Notes: a model not told the origin generated them from the sequence alone. Numbered from the stretch's first letter, positions 1 to 7,137 are shown. The stretch: DNA of 64,000 nt from Dyadobacter sp. (GCF_017744695.1 NZ_JAGIAS010000005.1:1-64000); one strand, 5' to 3'. A program made the numbers and translations.

Positions 1-643
1 GAACAAAGGATTGAACCAATGCACAATTGTCACACCATGTACCCAGTACAAGCCACTCGGCCGCCCCTCCGGGAAATGCATAATTCGAAACCTTCCCCAG
101 ATACTCGGGCATCGTCGGCGGATTGCCCGGCACAGCCGAAATCGTGTTATTTACAACCCGGTCCCATTGCGGATACCCGGTTTCCGTTTTACGATATACG
201 TAATAGCCGGTCCCGTTATAATGCTCCTTATCAAATAGCGGCATTTCAAAATTTTTGATGCCCATTTGATGCGCCAGCAAATTGGTGTAGTTGGTTTGCT
301 GACTTTCGCGAGTAATACCGCCATTCATCACGCCGGCGGTCAGGCCTCCTCCGAATGCGACCATCTCCATCGCTTGTCCCGGTTTCAGGATACGTCCAAA
401 ATCGGCCAATGGGTTTGGTACCGACAGCCATTCTTCGATTTTGAGCTTCGGTTGCCGCTCAATATTATCATGGATCATCTCCGGATGCTGGCCCATCGGA
501 TGAATGCGCATAAAAGGCCCGTTTGTCCGTGCCGAATCTTCGGCCGTAGCTGTTACGAATGGTTCGCCGGGAACCGGTTCAGGCCAGCCGCTGCTGGGCT
601 GATTGCACGCGGCAAGGGTTAGCAGGAACAACATTTTCTTCAT
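1..643 (-). CDS. Partial secreted lipoprotein, possible SGNH/GDSL-like hydrolase
   Basis: The frame is open from an ATG at 643 to the left edge, so the C-terminus lies outside the window (214 codons visible). It begins MKKMLFLLTLAACNQ, a short type II signal peptide with lipobox LAAC, so it should be lipidated and exported. Around residues 100-115 it reads VAFGGGLTAGVMNGG, which resembles the GDSL block I of SGNH hydrolases (GGGLTAG for GDSLTAG), followed by NYTNLLAHQMGI, also usual in that family. A function in ester or glycan hydrolysis is inference. It is divergent from nothing visible; 644-900 holds no gene I can support. Confidence 0.7.
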   Translation of the reverse strand, partial: MKKMLFLLTLAACNQPSSGWPEPVPGEPFVTATAEDSARTNGPFMRIHPMGQHPEMIHDNIERQPKLKIEEWLSVPNPLADFGRILKPGQAMEMVAFGGGLTAGVMNGGITRESQQTNYTNLLAHQMGIKNFEMPLFDKEHYNGTGYYVYRKTETGYPQWDRVVNNTISAVPGNPPTMPEYLGKVSNYAFPGGAAEWLVLGTWCDNCALVQSFV

Positions 644-900
644 AGCTGGTTTGTTTTGGGTAAAACATGCAGAAAAGGAATTGAACAGAGGCCCGCGGGC
701 AGCAACGTCAATACTGCCCCTAATACAGGCTAGCATTACCGCTGCTGATACAGATACTAGAAGAAGTAGTTGAGTCCTGGCTGGTAGAATTAATGACCAT
801 CAAGTGTGTTGCAATACAAACGGATTCGCTCTTTAAAAGCAAGAAAATTGTAACCGAATGTCCAAACGGTTATACAATTATCAAACGGTGAAAAAGGGCC

Positions 901-1695
901 TTAGCAGTTAAAATTCCAGACTTCTGTCATCGTTTCCCGGAAGAGGGCGTTCAGTGACGCCGTGTCAGGCAAGGTCGGCGGCGGGAGGTCTTTGACATGC
1001 TCTTTAAAAAATGCGATCCGTTCGGTCAGGAAATCGTGTAACAGGGGAATGCGGGGTTCTTCGCTCAGTTCTTCGCCGGATGATTTTCTGATTAGCAAAC
1101 TGTCGATTTCGCTTCGCAAGCGGGCGTCCGTTACCTGGCTGTCGAGGAGTTTGATAAACTCGGTAGGCGCCATTGTGTCCGTTGCGCGTATCCAGTCGCA
1201 CGCGAGGATGGGACGCAGTACGTAGAAGTATTTTTTCACCCGCACCATGTCTTTGAGCAGGTAGTCCTTATAATTCCCCTCCGCCATGCTGAGGTAATGG
1301 TGCAGGCAGGAACGCGGACTGAAATATTGCTGCTTCAACTCTCTTAACCTCGCCGCCGTCGAAAACTGTTCGCGGTAAACGATTGGACTATCGAGCCATT
1401 CGAGCATGGGCGGGTTCGATTTCCTGAAAAGCCGCAATGCCTTCCGCAGCTCCCAGCCGGCCAAATCGATGTCGTTCGGCAAAATCTCCTCCTGATTATC
1501 CTTCTTATCGTCGATCTGCAAATACCACTCCGGTCGGTGCACATAAATATACCGCACATCCCAATCGCTATTCACCGAAGCAAACCCCCAGGCCCGGCTC
1601 CCGCTCTCGACGGCGTAGAGGATTCGGATGTCGTGCTGGGCTTCGAGGCGGGATAGTTCTTGCTGGATTTCGGTGGTCATGGGGGGAATGTACAA
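901..1695 (-). CDS. RlaP-type nucleotidyltransferase (DNA polymerase beta superfamily)
   Basis: 264 aa. The N-terminal half carries the polymerase-beta fold signature: residues 30-40 ESGSRAWGFAS (the GS motif that holds the nucleotide) and SDWDVRYIYV with the metal-binding Asp44 and Asp46. The rest (HYLSMAEGNYKDYL, KKYFYVLRPILAC, then LLHDFLTERI) matches the family once called YcgL/COG3541 and now RlaP, predicted RNA-repair nucleotidyltransferases. No substrate is known with certainty. An alternative start, Met6 at 1680 (MTTEIQ), is equally plausible because Bacteroidota starts often lack a Shine-Dalgarno. The gene is transcribed away from the Fic remnant on the other strand. Confidence 0.85.
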   Translation of the reverse strand: MYIPPMTTEIQQELSRLEAQHDIRILYAVESGSRAWGFASVNSDWDVRYIYVHRPEWYLQIDDKKDNQEEILPNDIDLAGWELRKALRLFRKSNPPMLEWLDSPIVYREQFSTAARLRELKQQYFSPRSCLHHYLSMAEGNYKDYLLKDMVRVKKYFYVLRPILACDWIRATDTMAPTEFIKLLDSQVTDARLRSEIDSLLIRKSSGEELSEEPRIPLLHDFLTERIAFFKEHVKDLPPPTLPDTASLNALFRETMTEVWNFNC

Positions 1696-1716
1696 GTAGT
1701 AGTTAGCGGCAATATA

Positions 1717-2055
1717 ATGGTTTTCAATATCGTTTGGCCTCGCGAGCGTGCACGATCATTGTTTGATTTTCTTAGGTGCACTGAGTATCATTGTTTTTCG
1801 GACAAGTTTTTCGCTGATTTACTGGCTTATTTACACCACCGATTTGTCTGGATTCACCCGTTTAATAACGGTAACGGCCGTACTGCGCGTTTGCTTTTGA
1901 ATGCTGCTGCGATGATCAAAGGGTTCGAGCCGATACAACTGTATCATCGGGAAGGGGAGGCGAGGGTAAAATACATCGACGCATTGAGATTGGCCGATGG
2001 AGGAGATATTGAGGTACTTACTGCGCTAATCCTTCGAGAACTCACGCCCTTTTAA
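1717..2055 (+). pseudogene. Truncated Fic domain protein (AMPylator remnant)
   Basis: The frame encodes the Fic core HPFNNGNGRTARLL preceded by LLAYLHHRFVWI and followed by a normal C-terminal helix. The core includes the catalytic His and the anion-hole Asn/Gly/Arg residues. Full Fic proteins have roughly 100 or more residues before this motif; here only about 45 remain after the first plausible Met (1717), and the frame further upstream runs into the RlaP gene. So the N-terminal helices and the flap that positions the target are missing. AMP transfer by a product this short is doubtful. Its end overlaps by 30 bp, tail to tail, with a VbhA-like antitoxin gene, which points to a decayed Fic toxin-antitoxin locus. 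Confidence 0.7.
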
Positions 2056-2229
2056 CTCTGCTTCCCTCAATAAGGCGATCACGATGGCTTTAACCTGCGA
2101 CTCTGGCACCTGCTGATTTTCCAGAGCCATGCTGCCACTTACCGATTTGGTAACCATCGCGGTGACGTAGGCTTTTTGACGGAGTTTGGCGTATTTTTCG
2201 AATAGTTTCATGGTGTTAAATATACTCAA
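2026..2229 (-). CDS. VbhA-like (class I) Fic antitoxin
   Basis: 67 aa, about the size of VbhA-type FicA antitoxins. Residues 33-38 read SMALEN, which fits the inhibitory motif (S/T)xxxE(G/N) that blocks ATP binding in Fic enzymes. It is followed by QQVPESQVKAIVIALL, matching the helix after the motif in VbhA. Glu37 would be the inhibitory residue. A second start is possible at Met7 (2211). Known FicA genes precede ficT on the same strand. Here the gene faces the Fic remnant instead, and lies about 100 bp downstream of the reverse transcriptase on the same strand, so it could be read from that transcript. Confidence 0.65.
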   Translation of the reverse strand: MSIFNTMKLFEKYAKLRQKAYVTAMVTKSVSGSMALENQQVPESQVKAIVIALLREAELKGREFSKD

Positions 2230-2243
2230 ATGTGTAGCGATAA

Positions 2244-2258
2244 GCAGTCAATGACTGC
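2244..2258. repeat. Perfect 7-bp palindrome between RT and antitoxin
   Basis: GCAGTCA-A-TGACTGC is a perfect 7-bp inverted repeat with a one-base centre, 15 bp upstream of the VbhA-like start and 71 bp downstream of the RT stop. The tight spacing suits a dimeric repressor site (possible antitoxin autoregulation) better than a terminator, because no T-run follows on either strand. Function is inferred. Confidence 0.35.
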
Positions 2259-2328
2259 ATACATAAGCAAAAATATCATCGGTTGCGGTCATACACTAGT
2301 ATAAAAGATGCGATATTCAACAAACCCG

Positions 2329-3819
2329 TCAATTCACCTTTGATTTAGGAGCTTTTGGTAGACCATATCGTTTTTCATGTCTTTCAATTTCATTTGCTAC
2401 TATTTTCCAGTGATTTCGTACCTGCTTTTTAATGGATTTTGAATGGCCATCTCCCATCATATGACCAGCATTTTTTGCGTACGATATATAATTCCCCCAA
2501 AAAACCTTTCCATCTATTTTCTTTCTTTTTGCACCTAAATGGGTCTTTTTTCTAAATATCCCTGCTCTAAATATCCAATCATCCTTTTTGATGTTTGCGA
2601 GTTTATTTTTTTCTAACTGCACTTTTGCATAGAATGCTCTTCGACGAATCGCTCGTTTGAGACCGCGGTAGTATTTGGAAATACTACTGTTTCTAATTCT
2701 AATGCGACTTCCATCAAACTCGAAACCAAGATAGCCAATGGATTTACTTACGGTTTGCCCTTGCGAATCAGCGGCGTTTATGGTCCAACTGTCGGTAGAT
2801 GAGCTACGGCTAAGGTTAGCTATGATAGTTTTGTCGTCCTGTATTTTCAAGTTTAGCTGCCTCTCAACAATATCTTTGACTGCATTTATGACATTCTCAA
2901 CTTGATCTGTTGGGCAAACGAGTAGAATGTCGTCAGAATAACGACGGTATTGGCCTCCAAGCGGTGAGATAATTTTAAGGATTTCGATGTCGGATTGAAG
3001 AAAATATAAATTGGACAAGACTGCACTTATCGGAGTTCCCTGAGGAATCCCTTTTTTGTCATCCTTAGATCCATACCTTCGTAGTAATTTGTTCGAGTAT
3101 ACTATTGATCTAAACTGTTGAAAGGACTCAAATAAAGACGCCCTTTTTGATTTATTGACTAAGTTTAAACTTCGTTTGTCAAAGTTAGGTAGCAATGGGA
3201 TCAGTTCTTCTAAATCTATGTAATATGGCCTAGTAATCGCTTTAAAAACTTGGTAGTCACCTTTCGGAAGCAGCAATTGGTTAAACAACCGACCCCAAGC
3301 TGATTTTAGGACAGAGTGATCAAGAGTATCAAAGAAACTCGCTACGTCAAGACACACCACAGAAACGTTATTCGCATTCTGATTTGAAATGAACTCGAAA
3401 ACCTCTCTTGCGAAATCGATCGTGCATTTATTTCGACGAGTGTTGGACTGAATTGCGCGATAGCCAATTACTGAATTGCTGAGATTTATGTCTGATTCAT
3501 AAAACTCATTTAACCTTTTACTTATTTTGTCTGCGTAAAATGCGAAAATCTGCGCATCAAGATGGTTTGCGTAGTAAATAGGCCTAATTTTTGCTTTATA
3601 AGCTCTTCCAATTTTACCGCTTTCTAGTTTTTGGGAGCCATCACGCTTGTAACGGTGATTAACTATTTTATAGTGAAGTAATGGAGAGAAGCGATGGGTT
3701 GCAACGTTCTCGTCATTATTGACGTAGGTCGAAATGTAATGTTTGGTTCTCTTTTTTGATTTACGACCAAGTCTCGGTGAAATATGAATATAGGGTCTTA
3801 GACGTAGCCAATCTTTCAT
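2329..3819 (-). CDS. Reverse transcriptase, candidate antiviral (UG/DRT-type) RT
   Basis: 496 aa with the palm motifs of a retro-element RT in order. Motif A is CLDVASFFD (residues 156-164, Asp158), motif B is GIPQGTPIS (257-265), and the catalytic motif C is RRYSDD (292-297, YSDD rather than the common YADD). Motif D is LNLKIQDDK, and a motif E region reads YLGFEFDG (363-370). There is no maturase (X), HNH or IEP endonuclease domain and no group II intron RNA. The DGR pattern of motif B is also absent, so it is not an intron or DGR enzyme. About 125 C-terminal residues are basic and unassigned. Single-gene RTs of this size with a structured leader occur among the unknown-group defence RTs (DRT2, DRT9 and relatives). 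I cannot assign the subtype. The gene is visibly AT-richer than its flanks, which suggests acquisition. Confidence 0.85.
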   Translation of the reverse strand: MKDWLRLRPYIHISPRLGRKSKKRTKHYISTYVNNDENVATHRFSPLLHYKIVNHRYKRDGSQKLESGKIGRAYKAKIRPIYYANHLDAQIFAFYADKISKRLNEFYESDINLSNSVIGYRAIQSNTRRNKCTIDFAREVFEFISNQNANNVSVVCLDVASFFDTLDHSVLKSAWGRLFNQLLLPKGDYQVFKAITRPYYIDLEELIPLLPNFDKRSLNLVNKSKRASLFESFQQFRSIVYSNKLLRRYGSKDDKKGIPQGTPISAVLSNLYFLQSDIEILKIISPLGGQYRRYSDDILLVCPTDQVENVINAVKDIVERQLNLKIQDDKTIIANLSRSSSTDSWTINAADSQGQTVSKSIGYLGFEFDGSRIRIRNSSISKYYRGLKRAIRRRAFYAKVQLEKNKLANIKKDDWIFRAGIFRKKTHLGAKRKKIDGKVFWGNYISYAKNAGHMMGDGHSKSIKKQVRNHWKIVANEIERHEKRYGLPKAPKSKVN

Positions 3820-3842
3820 AATTCATTTGCTGGAATAAAAGT

Positions 3843-4124
3843 GTTGGTTGGTTAAAAGCGACGCTATCCTTTATTCATTATCTGAATGCAGCCAGTTCGT
3901 GTCATAACGCCCTTACGGGCACGTCTTTTGGAACATGAACTTCGTTACACATATGAACACCCAGATCAACCTGAGCACCATGATAACCGTTTCACTTTAT
4001 TTCTTAACGGGCGCTCCAATGTGGAACCCGAATGATATAAGTACCACCTACCACATTTAGATAGGGTATCTTCAACCTAAGGTGAAGTAACTCAAACACT
4101 GTACTGCGGACTTAACCAACCAAC
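3843..4124 (-). ncRNA. Candidate template/guide RNA of the RT, bounded by 13-bp inverted repeat
   Basis: 282 nt lie directly upstream of the RT start. They are closed by a perfect 13-bp inverted repeat: GTTGGTTGGTTAA at 3843-3855 and TTAACCAACCAAC at 4112-4124. In the transcript (minus strand) these would pair 5' end with 3' end, as the a1/a2 arms do in retron RNAs. Internal stems visible: 4018-4024 with 4051-4057 (7 bp), 4070-4077 with 4081-4087 (one bulge), and 3909-3912 with 3917-3920. The 3' arm ends 23 nt before the RT start codon. No conserved protein is encoded on the sense strand. Defence RTs and retrons both use such an upstream RNA; which type this is cannot be told from sequence alone. 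Confidence 0.6.
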
Positions 4125-4128
4125 GTCG

Positions 4129-4147
4129 CAAATTACGAACTAGTTTG
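4129..4147. promoter_or_regulatory. Back-to-back -7-like boxes between RT RNA and RNA/81-aa unit
   Basis: An imperfect palindrome holds TAATTTG on the minus strand (4135-4129) and TAGTTTG on the plus strand (4141-4147). Both resemble the Bacteroidota -7 element TAnnTTTG with one spacer base fewer. The minus-strand box would place a start at about 4122-4124, exactly where the 13-bp repeat of the RT RNA begins. No convincing -33 TTG was found at the right distance, so this is tentative. The rest of 4148-4250 shows no gene. Confidence 0.35.
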
Positions 4148-4250
4148 TGTAAGTTAAGTAACTAAACCACAAGAAACTTAGGTTTCACCCCAAATTTGCT
4201 TTCTTCGACAAAACTTCCGAATATTCGCATTCCCTATAAATCGTAAGCAT

Positions 4251-4337
4251 ATGAAAAATCTTAGAAGAGTTGCCCTGTTATGGTGTGGGTGTGGCGAAAG
4301 TCCCCCGGACGCCCTTACGAGCGTTAGGACACCTTAG
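4251..4337 (+). CDS. Possible 28-aa leader peptide inside RNA element 1
   Basis: ATG at 4251 opens MKNLRRVALLWCGCGE and stops at 4335-4337, inside P1 of the RNA fold. The sequence before this ATG (CCCTATAAATCGTAAG) is nearly repeated before the 81-aa gene (CCCTTAAATCGTAAG), which hints that both are translated starts. Copy 2 of the element also opens with MKNL-ARNALLWCG. Conservation of the nucleotide fold alone could explain this similarity, so coding is uncertain. Confidence 0.25.
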   Translation: MKNLRRVALLWCGCGESPPDALTSVRTP

Positions 4338-4351
4338 ACAGGGCTTTTTTT
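4251..4351 (+). ncRNA. Structured RNA element, copy 1, upstream of an 81-aa gene
   Basis: A multi-stem fold can be drawn. P1 is GCCCTGTT (4272-4279) with GACAGGGC (4337-4344), followed at once by seven T. P2 is GGTG (4282-4285) with CACC (4330-4333). P3 is a G/C hairpin capped by GCGAAAG. P4 is ACGC (4309-4312) with GCGT (4321-4324). The P1 stem plus T-run looks like an intrinsic terminator built into the fold. A diverged copy at 18715-18808 keeps the same stems with compensatory changes in P3 and P4. It precedes an 81-aa ORF by 22 bp, which would fit a regulated leader or a small RNA. I do not recognise a named riboswitch class. Confidence 0.6.
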
Positions 4352-4373
4352 AATCCCTTAAATCGTAAGTCTC

Positions 4374-4619
4374 ATGAACAAACAAACACCCCCCGAATCC
4401 CAGGATTCGGCCGCACTCGCCTACGGCGAACACGTCAAAACCTTACTAACCATGAACGATCCCAAGGAATGGGTCGAGGATCTTTGGACGATTTACACCG
4501 GTTTCATGGTCGCGCAAAGCGAGCTCGGGCATAACCCGCATGCAAGCGACCTTTTCTGCACATTCCGTGAGCTGGTGTTCTTCTTCCAAAAGCTCGAAGA
4601 GCGAAAAGCAGCGGCGTAA
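4374..4619 (+). CDS. Small protein of unknown family, paralogue of the 82-aa gene at 18.8 kb
   Basis: 81 aa, acidic to neutral, no signal peptide or membrane segment; I do not recognise the family. It shares with the product of 18837-19085 the pattern LAYG..V..LL, then a DLWT/ELWT helix, G.M.AQ.ELGH, then TF..L..FF.K.E. It is likely a small helical bundle, acting as binding partner or regulator. It sits 22 bp behind RNA element 1 and shares its upstream TAAATCGTAAG start context. The RT gene lies on the other side of the element, reading away. Function unknown. Confidence 0.7.
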   Translation: MNKQTPPESQDSAALAYGEHVKTLLTMNDPKEWVEDLWTIYTGFMVAQSELGHNPHASDLFCTFRELVFFFQKLEERKAAA

Positions 4620-4737
4620 CACCGAAGGATAATCCGTAAAGCACATTTGAATCACTCACGTTCCGCTATTTCCTCAAATACGAAAAATGGAGACCATCCG
4701 GGTAGCCTCCATGTAAATCCATTAGCCGCGCAAAGTA

Positions 4738-6090
4738 CTACTGCGCCCCGTCGATGCCCGATTTCGAAGTCTTTTTCTCCTCAGGCGCCTTGAACTTCGC
4801 ATTCGAAATCTTTAAAACTACCGCATTAGGCCAAGTCCGGTTCGTGTAGAATCGTTGCCCATTCACCGCGCTCACGGCCAGGCCGAGCGGGGTGGGAGCG
4901 GAGCGGATCGAAGCGTCGAAATTGTTGACGTATTCCACCAGCTCGCTGCCGTAGCCGAGTACCTCGACTTTGGTAGAGGCATTGCCCTCGATCATCGGGA
5001 AGAGGAATTCGCGGCGCTGGCCGTATTTCCATTCGTCGTCGCGCTTCTTTGTTACGAATGCGTAGATAGCTTTGTCGTCGTTGGATTGCGTGAACCAGAT
5101 GTCCTTGTCGTGGATGATGGGCAATGGTTTGACGGCGTATATGGATTCTCCGTTCGCGAAGTTCCACAGGGCGATTTCGCGCAGGAGCGCTTCCTGTTCG
5201 ATCTGAATTTCGCCGTTTGGTTTCGGGCCGACGTTCAAGAGGAAGTTACCGCCCTTAGCCCGGATTTCAATAAGCATGTTGATGATCTCGGTGCCGGATT
5301 TGTGCGGGTCGTTGGTCGGTTTGTATTGCCAGTCGGTGCCCATCGTGTAGCAGGCCTCCCACGGGCGGGGCGACGCTTTGTCGGGGATGTTCTGTTCAGG
5401 CGTGTTCATAGCGTCGCGCGTGATCACGAGCTCGGGTTGCAGGCTCCACGCGTACTCGCGCAGGCCGTCGCCGGGGCCATCGAAGAACATAATGTCGATT
5501 TTGCCGTAGTTGGTGAGCAGTTCCCTGATCTGCGCCTTGTCGTATTCCATCAGTTTGGGATTATTCATCGGGAACTGTCGCTTATCCTGCAACCGGCCGA
5601 GCGGAATATTGTTTTGGTGGAAAAACAGAAAATCTTCCGGCGAAAAATACAGTCCGATAGCAATGCCCTGCTTACGGAATGCCTCAATGATCTCTTTCGT
5701 GACATCCCGTTTGAAAGGCGTATTTATCACATTGAAAGCCGTCGTTTTGGTATCGAACATGCAGAAACCGGCGTGGTGCTTGGTCGTGAAAACGACGTAC
5801 TTCATTCCCGCCAGCCGCGCCATCGTGGCCCATTCGTCTGGATCGAACTTTTTGGGGTTAAAAAACGTCGGCAGCTCCTTCATGTACCGATTGATATAAT
5901 CCTCCGAAGCCCCGGCCAGCGAGTGGCTGATCACCGTCCCGAGTGACACGTCCACATTCCAGTGAATGAACATCCCGAAACCCAGGTCCTGAAACCATTT
6001 GACACGGTCGGGTTTGTTGGTGGTTTGCTGGGCATAGCTGCCGGTGGCGAGGCCGAGCAGGAGGAAGAAGGTTAAGAGTCGTAGGCGCAT
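4738..6090 (-). CDS. Alpha-L-fucosidase, glycoside hydrolase family 29, secreted
   Basis: 450 aa from the ATG at 6090. That start gives a clear signal peptide, MRLRLLTFFLLLGLATGSYA, whereas the upstream in-frame Met codons add about 59 residues of unlikely sequence. The TIM-barrel core shows WFQDLGFGMFIHW, the conserved TTKHHAGF (about residue 103) and MFFDGPG, whose Asp204 is the expected catalytic nucleophile. A C-terminal beta-sandwich follows. The enzyme releases alpha-linked L-fucose from glycans in the periplasm or outside the cell. It stands alone, without a SusC/D pair nearby, and is divergent from the next gene. Confidence 0.9.
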   Translation of the reverse strand: MRLRLLTFFLLLGLATGSYAQQTTNKPDRVKWFQDLGFGMFIHWNVDVSLGTVISHSLAGASEDYINRYMKELPTFFNPKKFDPDEWATMARLAGMKYVVFTTKHHAGFCMFDTKTTAFNVINTPFKRDVTKEIIEAFRKQGIAIGLYFSPEDFLFFHQNNIPLGRLQDKRQFPMNNPKLMEYDKAQIRELLTNYGKIDIMFFDGPGDGLREYAWSLQPELVITRDAMNTPEQNIPDKASPRPWEACYTMGTDWQYKPTNDPHKSGTEIINMLIEIRAKGGNFLLNVGPKPNGEIQIEQEALLREIALWNFANGESIYAVKPLPIIHDKDIWFTQSNDDKAIYAFVTKKRDDEWKYGQRREFLFPMIEGNASTKVEVLGYGSELVEYVNNFDASIRSAPTPLGLAVSAVNGQRFYTNRTWPNAVVLKISNAKFKAPEEKKTSKSGIDGAQ

Positions 6091-6265
6091 TGTTTTGTGA
6101 GGTCTTTTTGGAAAGATTGGATTTGCCGGGTGTGATACTCTGTATTGGGAATGTTTTTTGAAAATAGACAAAGAATCCATCGCGGGATCCGACGTTTGTG
6201 AAAATTTGTAATGAAATAGTGCTGAAAAACGCGTTATTAGTGTAAACCATCTACACTTCATCTTC

Positions 6266-6889
6266 ATGAAAAATCACCTCCTTTCTCTGCTGCTCTGCCT
6301 TGCGATCGGTGTTCGAGCATTCGGACAGGCCGACGAGATTTACAAATTGACGTTCAGCGATCCGTCAAACTTTGATATCATGAACAGCCTGTCGCACAAG
6401 CAACCGAAGACGATCTTGATTTCGAACATCACGGATGGTTGGGATTATACTGTTTTCTGGAACGGGTTTGTGGGCGGAGAGACGCAGGAGCAGATTGATA
6501 CGGAGACCAAAACAAGTCGCCACGAGTCTTATGACCCAGCGTATTTGTTCAGGGATCCGGAAATGCTGAAAGCCATCAGTACCGCCGAACGCAAGTCGCT
6601 TCGAAAGCGTACCCTTGTTTCCACATCTGAAAAGATTAATTTGAAAGGCACTAATTATCACACGGTGGCGTCGATCGAAGAAGTGAAGGGCTTTTGTGTG
6701 TCAACCACTAAACCCATTTTCACTTCGGATGGGCGCTACGCATTTATCAGACTCTTAGTTTACTTCGGCGGGCATTATCAGATCGACGGTGCTTGGTATG
6801 GCGACTTTGGATCGACCACGATCGTATACCAGAAGCAGGCGAATGGTAAATGGAGGAAGTTCAGGAAATATGATCACTTAATTTTGTAG
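6266..6889 (+). CDS. Secreted protein of unknown function
   Basis: 207 aa with a signal peptide (MKNHLLSLLLCLAIGVRAFGQ). The mature part is hydrophilic with alternating beta-like stretches and no membrane segment; I do not recognise a family. The closing section (YGDFGSTTIVYQKQANGKW) resembles secreted Bacteroidota proteins that end in a small beta-domain. It is divergent from the fucosidase across 175 bp. Two short genes follow on the same strand, with a gap of a few tens of bases before the next start. Confidence 0.6.
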   Translation: MKNHLLSLLLCLAIGVRAFGQADEIYKLTFSDPSNFDIMNSLSHKQPKTILISNITDGWDYTVFWNGFVGGETQEQIDTETKTSRHESYDPAYLFRDPEMLKAISTAERKSLRKRTLVSTSEKINLKGTNYHTVASIEEVKGFCVSTTKPIFTSDGRYAFIRLLVYFGGHYQIDGAWYGDFGSTTIVYQKQANGKWRKFRKYDHLIL

Positions 6890-6937
6890 CGCAACCAAGG
6901 GGTGAAGCATTTACTGGATTATAAAACCAAAAAGGCT

Positions 6938-7132
6938 ATGAACAGAAAAATCGCAATGGTGAAGCGGCAATTTGACATGAAGACGCATGATCAAGCCAAT
7001 GAAGATTTAGAATACTGGCTTACCAAAACACCACAGGAAAGAATTGCGGCGGTCACTTTTCTGGTTAACCAACAACTGAAACCTGGGCAAAAAATGGATA
7101 GAACTGTGTTTATTCGCAGAAAATTAAAGTAA
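6938..7132 (+). CDS. Small conserved protein of a Bacteroidota family of unknown role
   Basis: 64 aa from Met at 6938; an upstream in-frame ATG at 6902 would add 12 residues. The core LEYWLTKTPQERIAAVTFL followed by GQKMDRTV is a pattern I know from short Bacteroidota proteins, which are often encoded just ahead of small nucleotidyltransferase or toxin-like genes. Here the next gene, five bases on, encodes a 2H phosphoesterase. A regulator or antitoxin-like role is possible but unproven. Confidence 0.6.
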   Translation: MNRKIAMVKRQFDMKTHDQANEDLEYWLTKTPQERIAAVTFLVNQQLKPGQKMDRTVFIRRKLK

Positions 7133-7137
7133 TCGCT

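Noticed and set aside
3820..4124. Group II intron interpretation of the RT
   Set aside because: No domain V-like hairpin, no maturase or endonuclease domain, and the RNA ends before the RT instead of enclosing it.
3820..4124. Diversity-generating retroelement
   Set aside because: Motif B reads QGTPIS, as in retron/UG enzymes, and I found no TR/VR repeat pair or accessory Avd gene near.
3907..4320. 11-base match ACGCCCTTACG shared between the RT leader (3907-3917) and RNA element 1 (4310-4320 region)
   Set aside because: Short, in hairpins of different context, and the two elements are on opposite strands; probably chance.
4272..4351. RNA element 1 as a simple terminator only
   Set aside because: Copy 2 keeps the fold without the T-run and both copies precede, not follow, a gene.
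4855..5946. Long open frame of 363 codons on the plus strand
   Set aside because: It is the shadow of the GH29 fucosidase on the other strand; no family signature and no start context.
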